Shown here one piece after another: positions 34,256-42,491 of a DNA stretch of 64,000 nucleotides. Within the stretch, counting starts at the first letter, position 1. The number at the start of each line of letters is the position of its first letter. Position numbers and translations under genes: made by a program. The notes beneath the pieces were generated by a model. The model ran no database searches. It was given only the letters and a program-made list of their open reading frames with translations, and was not told where the DNA came from. This DNA is from Sporomusa ovata DSM 2662 (GTDB taxonomy: Bacteria > Bacillota > Negativicutes > Sporomusales > Sporomusaceae), in the NCBI RefSeq assembly GCF_000445445.1, contig NZ_ASXP01000004.1:248001-312000 (forward strand), read 5' to 3'.

Positions 34256-35551
34256 ATGAATAAGAAAGCAATAGCATGGTTATATCAGCAATTGCCAGAA
34301 CTTGTTGCTAAGGGTATTATTCCGCCGGAAAGCGCCGATAAGCTAAAAGAGCATTATGGGTCTGTAGCTGAAAACACAGGTAACAGGACCTTTGTGCTGG
34401 TCTTTGGAATCATTGGTGCGCTCCTGGTGGGTCTAGGCATTATTCTGATTTTAGCCCATAACTGGGCACAATTAACCAAGCTGCATCGACTTATGATTTC
34501 GGTTGGGCTGCTTGTAACTGCGCAAATTATTGCCGGCAGCGTATTATGGTTTAAGCAAAACAGCAGGGCATGGCGCGAAGCGGCGGCAACCCTGCTAATG
34601 CTGATGGTTGGTGCCGCCTTGGCATTGGTGGGACAGACCTACCATCTGGTGGAGGATATGGATGCTTTTATACTCAACTGGATGCTGCTGTCACTGCCGC
34701 TACTGTATCTGATGAATTCCGTAGTGGCAGCGATACTGTATTTTATCGGCGTAACGGCTTGGAGCGGCGGTCAGTATGGTCTAAGTAAGCAATTTATTTG
34801 GGTATTATTCGGTTTAGCACTGCCTTATTACCGGGTAATGCTTACCAGTTGCCGACAGGCTAATGCTACAGTCATTTTATCCTGGGTGGTAACTATATGT
34901 TTCTATTTTATTTTTGGGGCAGCTTTTTCCAATTATCTGGATCGGCTGGGGCTGCTCATATATAGTGCGCTATTTGCTATAACCTATCTGGTTGGAGTAG
35001 TATGGTCTAAGCAGGAAGAACACAGTTGGCGCCTGCCCTTTAAAACGGCAGGCATGACAGGGAGTATCGGGATAATCTTTATTTTAACGTTTAATGATGT
35101 TTGGAGGCATATGGCAGCAGGTTTGCGCTCAGAGTCATTGCCGGCTTATGGATTAGCTGCTGTGCTGCTATTCATGGTAATAGGTGGTACTTTTCTTTTG
35201 CGCAACTGCAGCGAGCAGGATTTCAGGCGTTTTTCGCTGATACCCTGTGTAATTGGAGTCGCTTACTTAATTCAGTTTTACGATGACAGTGGTACTGGCG
35301 CAACTATCCTATTAAATGGTTACATGCTGTGGCTAAGTATCAGTATTATGACCTCAGGAGTACGTAGCCAGAGTATTGGCGTCGTAAATTTGGGTATGCT
35401 GCTGATCGTAGCGTTGATTGTTGCCCGTTTTTTTGATATTGATGTAAGTTTTGTTGTGCGCGGCATAGTATTTGTTTTGGTAGGTCTGGGTTTTCTTGCG
35501 GCAAATATTGTTTTACTGCGCCGCAAAGCGGGGTGGCAGCATGAAAAATAG
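34256..35551 (+). CDS. DUF2157 multi-pass membrane protein
   Basis: A 431-aa protein with a short soluble N-terminus (YQQLPELVAKGIIPPESADKLKEHYG, a small helical domain typical of DUF2157) and about ten to twelve hydrophobic helices. GGGGGAT precedes ATG 34256, 13 nt after recQ. Its stop overlaps the next gene by 11 nt. DUF2157 followed by a GDYXXLXY protein is a recurrent pair in bacteria, suggesting a joint membrane function that is not known. Confidence 0.88.
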   Translation: MNKKAIAWLYQQLPELVAKGIIPPESADKLKEHYGSVAENTGNRTFVLVFGIIGALLVGLGIILILAHNWAQLTKLHRLMISVGLLVTAQIIAGSVLWFKQNSRAWREAAATLLMLMVGAALALVGQTYHLVEDMDAFILNWMLLSLPLLYLMNSVVAAILYFIGVTAWSGGQYGLSKQFIWVLFGLALPYYRVMLTSCRQANATVILSWVVTICFYFIFGAAFSNYLDRLGLLIYSALFAITYLVGVVWSKQEEHSWRLPFKTAGMTGSIGIIFILTFNDVWRHMAAGLRSESLPAYGLAAVLLFMVIGGTFLLRNCSEQDFRRFSLIPCVIGVAYLIQFYDDSGTGATILLNGYMLWLSISIMTSGVRSQSIGVVNLGMLLIVALIVARFFDIDVSFVVRGIVFVLVGLGFLAANIVLLRRKAGWQHEK

Positions 35552-36107
35552 AAAATGGCTGTTAGGCATATTTATTATTGTCGCCCTGCTGCAGGCAGCT
35601 GTACCACTCTTTATGGCTTGGCGCTGGGAGGACGTATTGCAGACTGGCCGGCAGTTTTACTGGCAGACGGCCCCGGTTGATCCCTATGATGCGTTTAAGG
35701 GGCGCTATGTTGAGCTGCAGTTTAAAGAAAACACAGCTCCTCGCAGTAATAATGCCGGCTTGGTTGCAGGACAGCTGGTATATGCTATTATTAGTGAGAA
35801 TGCAGCAGGCAAAGCTTATATCAGCGGGGTGAGTGTAACCCGTCCGGAAACAGGTTACTACGTAAAAGCGAAAGCCTACGAGAACGGGCAAAATACAATT
35901 CATGTTAGCTTACCATTTACGCGGTATTATTTGCCGGAAGATTTGGCTCCTGCGGCTGAAGCTGCTTATCGCGAAAGTGCAGGTAGACAAACAAGTGTGG
36001 CAGTTGTTCGTATTAAAGACGGTTATGGAGTTATTGAGCAGTTGTATATCGGTGATAAGACATTACTGGAATTTTTGCAGCAATCCCCGCGGGGATACAC
36101 TGAATAA
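35541..36107 (+). CDS. GDYXXLXY-domain protein
   Basis: A 188-aa membrane-anchored protein: N-terminal hydrophobic helix (WLLGIFIIVALLQAAVPLFMAW), then an extracytoplasmic domain. The family motif appears as DAFKGRYVELQF (GDYVxLxY variant, here Arg replaces Asp) and RYYLPED. ATG 35541 follows GGGGTGG and lies within the end of the DUF2157 gene, so the two are translationally coupled. Function unknown. Confidence 0.85.
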   Translation: MKNRKWLLGIFIIVALLQAAVPLFMAWRWEDVLQTGRQFYWQTAPVDPYDAFKGRYVELQFKENTAPRSNNAGLVAGQLVYAIISENAAGKAYISGVSVTRPETGYYVKAKAYENGQNTIHVSLPFTRYYLPEDLAPAAEAAYRESAGRQTSVAVVRIKDGYGVIEQLYIGDKTLLEFLQQSPRGYTE

Positions 36108-36120
36108 GGAGAATAAAGCA

Positions 36121-36315
36121 ATGGATGGAACGCAACGGAAAAATATTACCCCAGGTGCGAAAGTAAAAATTGTGCAAAAACCGCACCAGCGGACAGGACA
36201 GTTAACTGAAGGAATAGTCAAAGATATTTTGACAAGCAGCGCTGTCCATCACCGGGGCATTAAAGTACGGTTAACTGACGGTACGGTTGGCAGGGTTCAA
36301 GAAGTTTTGGGTTAG
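36121..36315 (+). CDS. YwbE family (DUF2196) protein
   Basis: A 64-aa protein with the small beta-fold typical of YwbE (ITPGAKVKIVQKPHQRTGQLTEGIVKDILTSSAVHHRGIKVRLTDGTVGRVQEV). AAGGAG precedes ATG 36121, 13 nt after the GDYXXLXY gene. It resembles an SH3-like KOW-type fold by eye; role unknown. It is the last gene of the uup-recQ operon and is followed by repeat R1 copy 2. Confidence 0.9.
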   Translation: MDGTQRKNITPGAKVKIVQKPHQRTGQLTEGIVKDILTSSAVHHRGIKVRLTDGTVGRVQEVLG

Positions 36316-36332
36316 TCTGATATGAATAAATT

Positions 36333-36470
36333 AAAAAAGCGCTATCGCGCCCTTGAGGATACGGCTAACCGCAGAGGACACAGAGAGCACAGAGGGGAGA
36401 TGTATGTCAGCCCATTCCCTCTGCGTACTCTGTGTCCTCTGTGGTTCGACAACTTATACTTTCTTTAATA
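36333..36470. repeat. dispersed palindromic repeat R1, copy 2
   Basis: The same 5' segment (AAAAAAGCGCTATCGCGCCC) and the same ACCGCAGAG.../...TCTGTGGTT palindrome as 23672-23810, with scattered substitutions that usually keep both arms paired. It lies between ywbE and the convergent DAHP synthase gene. Confidence 0.88.
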
Positions 36471-36491
36471 AAACGAACTTAGCTTGCTTTT

Positions 36492-37505
36492 TTACACAGT
36501 GCGATTATCAATGCGTGCGATTTCCCGCAGGGAATTCATAAGTGCGGCAAATCGTTCAGGTTTTATAGATTGCTGGCCGTCGCATTTGGCATTGCTGGGA
36601 TCTTGGTGAACCTCGATGATGACCCCGTCTGCGCCTACGGCTACAGCGGCCTTAGACAGGGATTCCACCATCCACCACAGTCCGGCCGCATGACTGGGGT
36701 CAACAATGACTGGCAAATGACTGAGCTTTTTGATGGCCAGTACGGCACTGAGATCAAGAGTATTACGAGTATAGGTTTCAAAAGTACGGATGCCGCGTTC
36801 GCATAAGATTACATTTTCATTACCGCCAGCCAGAATATATTCGGCAGACATTAAAAGTTCTTCGATAGTTGCACTTAAACCCCGTTTAAGCAAGATGGGT
36901 TTAGTAAGTTGACCGGCTGCTTTTAAAAGATCGAAATTTTGCATATTGCGGGCGCCAATTTGGATAACATCAATATCCTCGTGATATTGTTCCAATTGAG
37001 ATATCGACATAATCTCAGTAACAATGGGCAGACCAGTTGCTTGTTTGGCTTGTTTTAACAGTTCAAGTCCCTCAGCCTGCATCCCCTGGAAGCTATACGG
37101 TGAAGAACGTGGTTTAAAGGCACCGCCTCGCAGAAAGCCGGCCCCAGCAGCTTTAACATCCTGCGCGATGCCGATAATTTGTTCGCGGCTTTCAACAGAG
37201 CAGGGTCCGGCAATAATGGCCAGCTTGTTGCCGCCGATTGTTTGTGAGCCAACATTGATTACGGTGTTTTCAGGATGAAAGGTCCGGTTGGCCTTTTTGT
37301 AGGGTTCTTGTACGGACAGTACTTTTTCGACATACATTTTACTTAGTAAATAGTCGCGGTCAAGCTTACCTGTATCACCGACAATACCCAAAATCGTCTG
37401 AAATTGGCCATATGTAGGCCAAACACTGCAACCGTAAGTTTCTAACTCCTGTTTTAGCTTTTCAATTTGCTCGGGTGTAGCCGAAGCATTTAATACAATA
37501 ATCAT
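36492..37505 (-). CDS. aroF: 3-deoxy-7-phosphoheptulonate synthase (DAHP synthase), attenuator-controlled paralogue
   Basis: A 337-aa type I-beta DAHP synthase, joining phosphoenolpyruvate and erythrose 4-phosphate to start aromatic biosynthesis. The N-terminal ferredoxin-like regulatory domain (about 1-75) is present as in Thermotoga-type enzymes and can bind Tyr or Phe. The barrel shows AGPCSVESREQ, FLRGGAFKPRSSPYSFQG, IGARNMQNF, LLKRGLSATIEE and VDPSHAAG. CAGGAGG precedes ATG 37505. A leader peptide and terminator lie upstream. It has a paralogue at 46.5 kb (338 aa, same domains) under T-box control. Confidence 0.95.
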   Translation of the reverse strand: MIIVLNASATPEQIEKLKQELETYGCSVWPTYGQFQTILGIVGDTGKLDRDYLLSKMYVEKVLSVQEPYKKANRTFHPENTVINVGSQTIGGNKLAIIAGPCSVESREQIIGIAQDVKAAGAGFLRGGAFKPRSSPYSFQGMQAEGLELLKQAKQATGLPIVTEIMSISQLEQYHEDIDVIQIGARNMQNFDLLKAAGQLTKPILLKRGLSATIEELLMSAEYILAGGNENVILCERGIRTFETYTRNTLDLSAVLAIKKLSHLPVIVDPSHAAGLWWMVESLSKAAVAVGADGVIIEVHQDPSNAKCDGQQSIKPERFAALMNSLREIARIDNRTV

Positions 37506-37541
37506 GAATAGCGCCTCCTGTAAGTTTATGGATTTTAAAAC

Positions 37542-37575
37542 AAAAAAACCTAAGACTCAATGAGCCTTAGGTTTT
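37542..37575 (-). terminator. attenuator terminator before the DAHP synthase gene
   Basis: On the minus strand AAAACCTAAGGCTCA (37575-37561) pairs with TGAGTCTTAGGTTTT and is followed by a run of T. Its left arm can instead pair with TGAGTCCTTA (37611-37602), located in the last codons of the leader peptide, 9 bp with a one-base bulge. This gives mutually exclusive terminator and antiterminator. A small TTGC-GAAA-GCAA hairpin lies between. Confidence 0.8.
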
Positions 37576-37594
37576 GCTTTCGCAACATTGCTAA

Positions 37595-37723
37595 TTAATT
37601 GTAAGGACTCATAGGCAAATTCCGTATTAAGTTGTTCCACATAAATAAGCCTGCGCCAAAAAAGTTGGCCCAAGCAAAAAAATAAAAGTATTGGTTTGTA
37701 TATAAATTAATATTGGTTATCAT
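37595..37723 (-). CDS. aromatic-rich leader peptide for attenuation (42 aa)
   Basis: ATG 37723 follows TAGGTGAT at a good distance. The 42 residues contain 12 aromatic ones, concentrated in QYFYFFAWANFFGAGLFMW (Tyr, Phe and Trp together). The stop codon is 19 nt before the terminator. Ribosome stalling at the aromatic codons would leave TGAGTCCTTA (codons 38-41) free to form the antiterminator; a ribosome reaching the stop would cover it and allow termination. The design matches the phe/trp leader mechanism of enterobacteria. It is not conserved in a family; its role comes from position and sequence logic. Confidence 0.82.
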   Translation of the reverse strand: MITNINLYTNQYFYFFAWANFFGAGLFMWNNLIRNLPMSPYN

Positions 37724-37765
37724 AATATATCACCTAATGTGTAGTAGTATTTAAATCATGTATTC

Positions 37766-37793
37766 ATTATAGCAGACGATAAGGCGGTGTCAA
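37766..37793 (-). promoter_or_regulatory. strong promoter of the leader peptide / DAHP synthase transcript
   Basis: On the minus strand TTGACA (37793-37788), a 16-bp spacer and TATAAT (37771-37766) with a TGC extended -10. Transcription would start near 37759 and cross about 220 nt of leader. Confidence 0.8.
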
Positions 37794-37922
37794 GCATGTT
37801 TAATTATATTAATAAATTTAATGTTAATGTAAATAAGGTACTAAAAGAATGATATATATGTACGTAGTTGTTTTCTGTCCGGAAAAGCTAGCCAGTGCAC
37901 CAACGCCCGTAACCGAAACAAA

Positions 37923-37951
37923 TTGACGCAGCCGTAATTTACTTATATACT
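37923..37951 (+). promoter_or_regulatory. promoter of nth
   Basis: TTGACG (37923-37928), a 17-bp spacer and TATACT (37946-37951), 40 bp before the GTG start of nth. Confidence 0.7.
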
Positions 37952-37991
37952 TTACCTTATGCAGTAACTTTCTTAAATTGGGGGCAAGGAT

Positions 37992-38630
37992 GTGCGTATT
38001 ACCAGGGCCATTAAGCAGCAAATGCTGGAGTTGTTGGAAGAGCATTATAAAAATACGACCACAGCGCTGCAGTATACAGCGCCATTTGAACTTTTGATTG
38101 CTGTAATTCTATCCGCACAGTGTACTGATACCAGAGTAAACATTATTACAGCGCGAATGTTTCCTCATTACAATACACCGGAAAAAATTCTTGAATTAGG
38201 CCAAAATGGACTTGAAAAAGAAATTAGGGATTGTGGTCTTTTTCGGAGCAAAGCGAAAAATATTTTAGCTACTTGCGAAGTTTTGTGCCGGGAATTTGAC
38301 GGACAAGTACCGAATACATTTGATGAATTAATTAAATTACCGGGGGTGGGCCGAAAAACGGCTAATGTCGTGCTAAGTCAATTGTTTGGCGTTCCGGCGA
38401 TTGCTGTGGATACCCATGTATTTCGTGTGTCAAACCGCCTCAAATTGGCAACTGGTGAGACGCCGCTCACAGTGGAACAGGAACTTATGCGGTCAATACC
38501 TAAGGAAAAATGGAGCGATGCTCATCACTGGTTAATCTGGCATGGTCGCAAGATTTGTAAGGCAACCAGCCCAGCCTGTACCGTTTGCCCACTCAATCAT
38601 CTATGTCCGAGTAGTAAAATTAAAATATGA
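37992..38630 (+). CDS. nth: endonuclease III
   Basis: A 212-aa HhH-GPD DNA glycosylase/AP lyase that removes oxidised pyrimidines. The helix-hairpin-helix LPGVGRKTANVVL holds the catalytic Lys, VDTHVFRV has the catalytic Asp, and the C-terminal CKATSPACTVCPLNHLC supplies the four Cys of the 4Fe-4S cluster (C-x6-C-x2-C-x5-C). The start is GTG 37992 after GGGGGCAAGGA. A clear SigA promoter lies upstream. Confidence 0.95.
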   Translation: MRITRAIKQQMLELLEEHYKNTTTALQYTAPFELLIAVILSAQCTDTRVNIITARMFPHYNTPEKILELGQNGLEKEIRDCGLFRSKAKNILATCEVLCREFDGQVPNTFDELIKLPGVGRKTANVVLSQLFGVPAIAVDTHVFRVSNRLKLATGETPLTVEQELMRSIPKEKWSDAHHWLIWHGRKICKATSPACTVCPLNHLCPSSKIKI

Positions 38631-38635
38631 TGATC

Positions 38636-38664
38636 TTGTATAAATATTACCCTGGATGTATAAT
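38636..38664 (+). promoter_or_regulatory. promoter of the acetyltransferase gene
   Basis: TTGTAT (38636-38641), a 17-bp spacer and TATAAT (38659-38664). Confidence 0.65.
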
Positions 38665-38687
38665 AATACAAAAATGGGGGAATGAAT

Positions 38688-39140
38688 ATGATTTTTCGTA
38701 AGGCGAAATTTAGTGATGTGGAAGACATCCTTAAATTAATTAATGATTATGCTGAACAGGGGTTGATGCTGGCGCGGGCACGCAATACCCTGTATGAAGG
38801 TCTGCGGGAATTCGTCCTGGCTGAAGAAGATGGGCAAATCATTGGTGTTGCCGCGTTGCATTTGATATGGGATGAACTGGCTGAGATACGGGCACTGGCT
38901 ATCCATCCTAGCAAGATAAAGACCGGGGTAGGTACTAAAATTGTTGAAATATTAACAGAAGAGGCTAGAGAACTTGGTATTAAAACCTTGTTTGCTTTAA
39001 CCTACCAACCGGGTTTTTTTGCCAAATTGGATTTTGAAGAAGTGCCAAAAGAGAATGTGCCTCATAAGATGTGGAAAGAATGTATTAATTGTCCTAAATT
39101 CCCTAATTGTGATGAGATTGCTATGGTTAAAAAATTATAA
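38688..39140 (+). CDS. GNAT N-acetyltransferase, N-acetylglutamate synthase-like
   Basis: A 150-aa single-domain GNAT enzyme. It shows IRALAIHPSKIKTGVGTKIVEIL as the acetyl-CoA binding region and a C-terminal Cys-containing segment (KECINCPKFPNCDEIAM) typical of the short ArgA-like group that can make N-acetylglutamate. Whether this one serves arginine synthesis is inferred. ATG 38688 is 8 nt after GGGGGA; ATG 38682 is also possible. Transcribed alone, ending at a strong terminator. Confidence 0.85.
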   Translation: MIFRKAKFSDVEDILKLINDYAEQGLMLARARNTLYEGLREFVLAEEDGQIIGVAALHLIWDELAEIRALAIHPSKIKTGVGTKIVEILTEEARELGIKTLFALTYQPGFFAKLDFEEVPKENVPHKMWKECINCPKFPNCDEIAMVKKL

Positions 39141-39145
39141 TAAAG

Positions 39146-39184
39146 CGTCCGTGTCAATGAAAATTTGCCACGGACGTTTTTTGT
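39146..39184 (+). terminator. rho-independent terminator
   Basis: CGTCCGTG and CACGGACG (8-bp perfect stem) are followed by TTTTTT. The following stretch to 39426 holds a possible TATAAT (39271-39276) and no recognisable riboswitch. Confidence 0.88.
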
Positions 39185-39426
39185 ATATATATATTTAGTA
39201 AATATGGCCATACTTTGTCTAGGGTTCCTAATTAGGTAGAGGAATATGCAATATTTCCACTCTTTTCCTTTATAATATACGCTGTTATTGTGAGAAAAAT
39301 TTGTAAATAATAATTTTTGAGGAAGGTTAATTGGGTCTGATGAAGAACTTTTCATAATATAGAGTAATTGATCGGTTTTTGTTGATAATCAAGTTGCTTT
39401 AAGAATCACCTTTTAAGGAGAGAATA

Positions 39427-39915
39427 ATGATACCGATAATATCTGTAGTAGGGCGATCAAATAGCGGAAAAACAACATATTTGGAAAAATTAGTTGCTGA
39501 ATGCAAGCGGCGAGGCTATAAAGTTGCAGTTATTAAGCATCATCACAATGACTTTGAGATAGATAAGCCAGGCAAAGATACCTGGCGGCATGCAGAGGCT
39601 GGTGCTGATGTAGTGTGTATAGCTTCACCACATAAAATGGCCATGATTAAAAAGACTGACCAAGAACTGTCGCTTGACCAAGTGGTTAGTTACATAGACA
39701 ATGTGGATATTATTTTTACCGAAGGTTATAAACAGGAAACAAAGTGTAAAATTGAGGTATATCGTCAAGGGAACATTAATGCTCCGCTTGGCGTGAAACC
39801 AGAACTTTTGGCCGTGGTTTCGGATACTGTTGTATATGAGTCAATACCACATTTTGCGCTTGATGATCCTGGCGCTATGGCCGATTTTTTAGAAGTAAAG
39901 GTATTAAATAAGTAA
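39427..39915 (+). CDS. mobB: molybdopterin-guanine dinucleotide biosynthesis protein B
   Basis: A 162-aa P-loop GTPase-like protein. Walker A is GRSNSGKTT near the N-terminus; KHHHNDFEIDKPGKDTWRHAEAGAD is a typical MobB segment. It assists MobA in attaching GMP to molybdopterin. The gene opens a Moco operon with moaA, moaC, a MOSC gene and mogA; AAGGAGAG precedes ATG 39427. MobA itself is not in the window. Confidence 0.92.
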   Translation: MIPIISVVGRSNSGKTTYLEKLVAECKRRGYKVAVIKHHHNDFEIDKPGKDTWRHAEAGADVVCIASPHKMAMIKKTDQELSLDQVVSYIDNVDIIFTEGYKQETKCKIEVYRQGNINAPLGVKPELLAVVSDTVVYESIPHFALDDPGAMADFLEVKVLNK

Positions 39916-39935
39916 ACAGCAAAGGCGTGAGTGGT

Positions 39936-40916
39936 ATGTTTGACAGCTATAACCGACAAATCCAATATTTGCGGGTTTCTGTGACTGACCGATGTAATTT
40001 TCGTTGCGCTTATTGTATGCCGGCACAGGGTGTAAAAATGCTCAGCCATGACGAAATTCTGTCATATGAAGAATTTTTACGAATTATTAGAATTCTTAGC
40101 AATCATGGAGTAAGGAAGATCCGTTTGACCGGTGGCGAACCGCTTATTCGTAAAGGTATTGTCGAATTTATCCGCGACATTGCCGCATTACAAACCATTT
40201 CGGATATATCAATGACGACGAACGGCAGTCTGTTGGCAGCTATGGCAGGAAAGTTAAAAGCAGCTGGTTTGTCACGCGTTAACATTAGTCTTGACACCAT
40301 TAATCCCAAACTATTTCGGCAAATTACCCGCGGCGGTGATCTTACCCAGACACTGCAGGGGATTGAAGCTGCTTTGGCGGTGGGACTGACGCCGGTTAAA
40401 CTAAATATTGTACTTACGAATATGATTACTGAACAGGATATTGCTTATTTTGTTGATTTTATACACCGTGAGCCGGTATCAGTCAGGTTCATCGAATACA
40501 TGCCGATAGGCGAAAGCGTGACTGGTCCTGGCCCGAGTATTGAAGAAATTAAGACTATGATTAATAGTTTTGGGCGGGGAAAGCTAAAGCCCACTATTGA
40601 TATTTGCGGCAATGGTCCGGCGAAATACTATAATTTGCCACAGGCCAAAGGATCATTTGGTTTCATTACCCCGATTTCTGAACATTTTTGTAGTGTATGC
40701 AACCGGATCCGCCTGACTGCTGACGGAAAGTTCAAGCCTTGTCTATTGTCTAATCAGGAGATTGATGTTAAGACTGCTCTGCGCAATGGTGCCAGTGACG
40801 ATGAAATTGCCGAACTTTTTTATCAGACTATTGCTAAAAAGCCGCAGGGCCATACCCTGACAAATCCGGATGAGCCAACACAGTTTTTTCGGAAAATGTC
40901 GCAAATTGGTGGATGA
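39936..40916 (+). CDS. moaA: GTP 3',8-cyclase
   Basis: A 326-aa radical SAM enzyme that begins molybdopterin synthesis from GTP. The N-terminal cluster motif is CNFRCAYC; the C-terminal second 4Fe-4S cluster motif is CSVCNRIRLTADGKFKPC. The C-terminus ends with the required GG. ATG 39936 is chosen with AAAGGCGTGAG upstream; GTG 39927 is too near. The gene follows mobB by 20 nt. Confidence 0.95.
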   Translation: MFDSYNRQIQYLRVSVTDRCNFRCAYCMPAQGVKMLSHDEILSYEEFLRIIRILSNHGVRKIRLTGGEPLIRKGIVEFIRDIAALQTISDISMTTNGSLLAAMAGKLKAAGLSRVNISLDTINPKLFRQITRGGDLTQTLQGIEAALAVGLTPVKLNIVLTNMITEQDIAYFVDFIHREPVSVRFIEYMPIGESVTGPGPSIEEIKTMINSFGRGKLKPTIDICGNGPAKYYNLPQAKGSFGFITPISEHFCSVCNRIRLTADGKFKPCLLSNQEIDVKTALRNGASDDEIAELFYQTIAKKPQGHTLTNPDEPTQFFRKMSQIGG

Positions 40917-40958
40917 ATTAAATATATAAAAGATACTTTGCTAATGGTGGAGGTAGTC

Positions 40959-41438
40959 ATGGAAGAATTAACACACTTTAATCACGCCGGTAAGGCGCAT
41001 ATGGTAGATGTAACTGTTAAAGATGAAACCAAACGGGAAGCTGTGGCTGAAGGCCGGATTACTATGAAGCCAACTACTCTTGCGCTAGTGAAACAAGGTG
41101 CTATGGGCAAAGGTGATGTTTTAGGAGTAGCTCAAGTAGGAGGGATAATGGGTGCCAAGCGGACCTGGGATTTAATTCCCATGTGTCACCCGCTTTTGCT
41201 GACTGGCGTTAATCTTGAATTTACCATTGAAGATGCAGCCAATGCTATTAATATTAAGGCGATAGTAAAAACCACCGGCAAGACTGGGGTGGAAATGGAA
41301 GCTTTGACAGCCGTGTCAGTAGCTGCCTTGACTATCTATGATATGTGCAAAGCAGTAGATAAGGCGATGACTATTGAATATGTCCGGCTACGTGCTAAGT
41401 CAGGCGGTAAAAGTGGCAATTTTGTAAGGGAGGACTAA
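40959..41438 (+). CDS. moaC: cyclic pyranopterin monophosphate synthase
   Basis: A 159-aa enzyme acting after MoaA. Conserved [61 protein letters not shown] and the final KSGGKSG motif are all present. ATG 40959 follows GGTGGAGG. It is in the Moco operon, 3 nt before the MOSC gene. Confidence 0.95.
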   Translation: MEELTHFNHAGKAHMVDVTVKDETKREAVAEGRITMKPTTLALVKQGAMGKGDVLGVAQVGGIMGAKRTWDLIPMCHPLLLTGVNLEFTIEDAANAINIKAIVKTTGKTGVEMEALTAVSVAALTIYDMCKAVDKAMTIEYVRLRAKSGGKSGNFVRED

Positions 41439-41441
41439 ACT

Positions 41442-41882
41442 ATGCAGGGAAAGATTGTAGCAGTTTCCACCAGCGAAAATAAAGGCGAACGCAAGAAAAA
41501 TGTCGGGGAAGCTAATCTTTTAGTAGGACTTGGTTTGGAAGGAGATGCTCATGCCGGGTTCCAGCACCGTCAGGTTAGTCTGTTAGCTATAGAAAGCATT
41601 GAAAAAATGCGGCAAAAGGGGCTGGATGTTCATCCGGGAGACTTTGCTGAAAATTTGACGACTGAGGGAATTAATTTACCAGCATTGCCTATTGGGACGA
41701 AATTAAAGATTGGTGATGTACTAATGGAAGTCAGTCAAATCGGTAAAGAGTGTCACAACCGCTGCAATATCTACTACCAGGCTGGTGATTGTGTTATGCC
41801 TAAAGAAGGCATATTTGCGATCGTAGTGACTGGCGGACAGGTAGCTAAGGGTGACACAATTGAGGTGATCGAAAATGTATAG
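41442..41882 (+). CDS. MOSC domain protein
   Basis: A 146-aa protein consisting of a MOSC domain (GLEGDAHAGFQHRQVSLLAIESI, GDFAENLTTEGINL, ECHNRCNIY with a Cys). Such single-domain proteins may carry sulfur to molybdenum enzymes. The start overlaps no gene; GGGAGGAC precedes ATG 41442. Its stop overlaps mogA by 8 nt. Confidence 0.92.
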   Translation: MQGKIVAVSTSENKGERKKNVGEANLLVGLGLEGDAHAGFQHRQVSLLAIESIEKMRQKGLDVHPGDFAENLTTEGINLPALPIGTKLKIGDVLMEVSQIGKECHNRCNIYYQAGDCVMPKEGIFAIVVTGGQVAKGDTIEVIENV

Positions 41883-42363
41883 TATTGGCATTATCACAGC
41901 CAGTGATAAAGGTTCACGCGGTGAACGCGAGGATTTGAGCGGTAAGGCTATTGCGGAGACACTGGCAGAGCTAGGCGAGGTAAAGCAGTATGTAATTGTT
42001 CCTGATGAGCGTGAGGTTCTTAGTCAGGCTATGATTAACATGGCTGACAATGTAAAAATAGATATCATTCTAACTACCGGTGGTACTGGGCTTGGGCCCC
42101 GGGATGTAACACCAGAAGCTACTTTGGCAGTAATTGACAGACAAGTTCCTGGTATTCCTGAAGTTATGCGGGCTAAATCGCTGGAAAAAACTTCACGGGC
42201 GATGTTGTCACGGGCGGTAGCTGGGTTACGTGGCAGAACGCTCATTATCAATCTTCCTGGTAGTCCAAAAGGTGTACGCGAATGTTTGGAAGTTATTTTG
42301 CCGGCTCTTGATCATGGCTTAGCCATTATGAAAGGGGAAGCTGGTGAATGTGCCAGACCTTAA
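41875..42363 (+). CDS. mogA: molybdopterin adenylyltransferase-like (MogA/MoaB)
   Basis: A 162-aa protein with the MogA/MoaB fold: IITASDKGSRGEREDLSG, DIILTTGGTGLGPRDVTPEAT, RTLIINLPGSPKGVRECLEVI. It adenylates molybdopterin before Mo insertion; MoaB-like roles cannot be excluded. The gene overlaps the MOSC gene by 8 nt. Its last codon and stop lie inside the 47-bp duplication made by the IS insertion, so the coding sequence is intact. Confidence 0.9.
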   Translation: MYSIGIITASDKGSRGEREDLSGKAIAETLAELGEVKQYVIVPDEREVLSQAMINMADNVKIDIILTTGGTGLGPRDVTPEATLAVIDRQVPGIPEVMRAKSLEKTSRAMLSRAVAGLRGRTLIINLPGSPKGVRECLEVILPALDHGLAIMKGEAGECARP

Positions 42364-42404
42364 TACATAGTTTATATACTCAACACACAGGTTGTATGCT
42401 ATAA
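42358..42404 (+). repeat. 47-bp target duplication, left copy
   Basis: Identical over 47 bp to 45776-45822. It flanks the IS1634-like element and includes the mogA stop codon and part of the promoter of the TSCPD gene. Confidence 0.93.
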
Positions 42405-42491
42405 CCCGAGTTTTACAGTTTAAAAAACGCGAGAAGCCCCTAGCCGTTGAAACTACGGGCTTCTTTGTAGTTGATTCATATGTAAATTCTG

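Noticed and set aside
34570..34788. Plus-strand frame inside the DUF2157 gene
   Set aside because: Alternative frame of a clear membrane protein gene, no ribosome site.
39184..39426. Moco riboswitch upstream of the Moco operon
   Set aside because: The 243 nt are AT-rich and I do not find the conserved Moco RNA core; only a possible TATAAT is visible.
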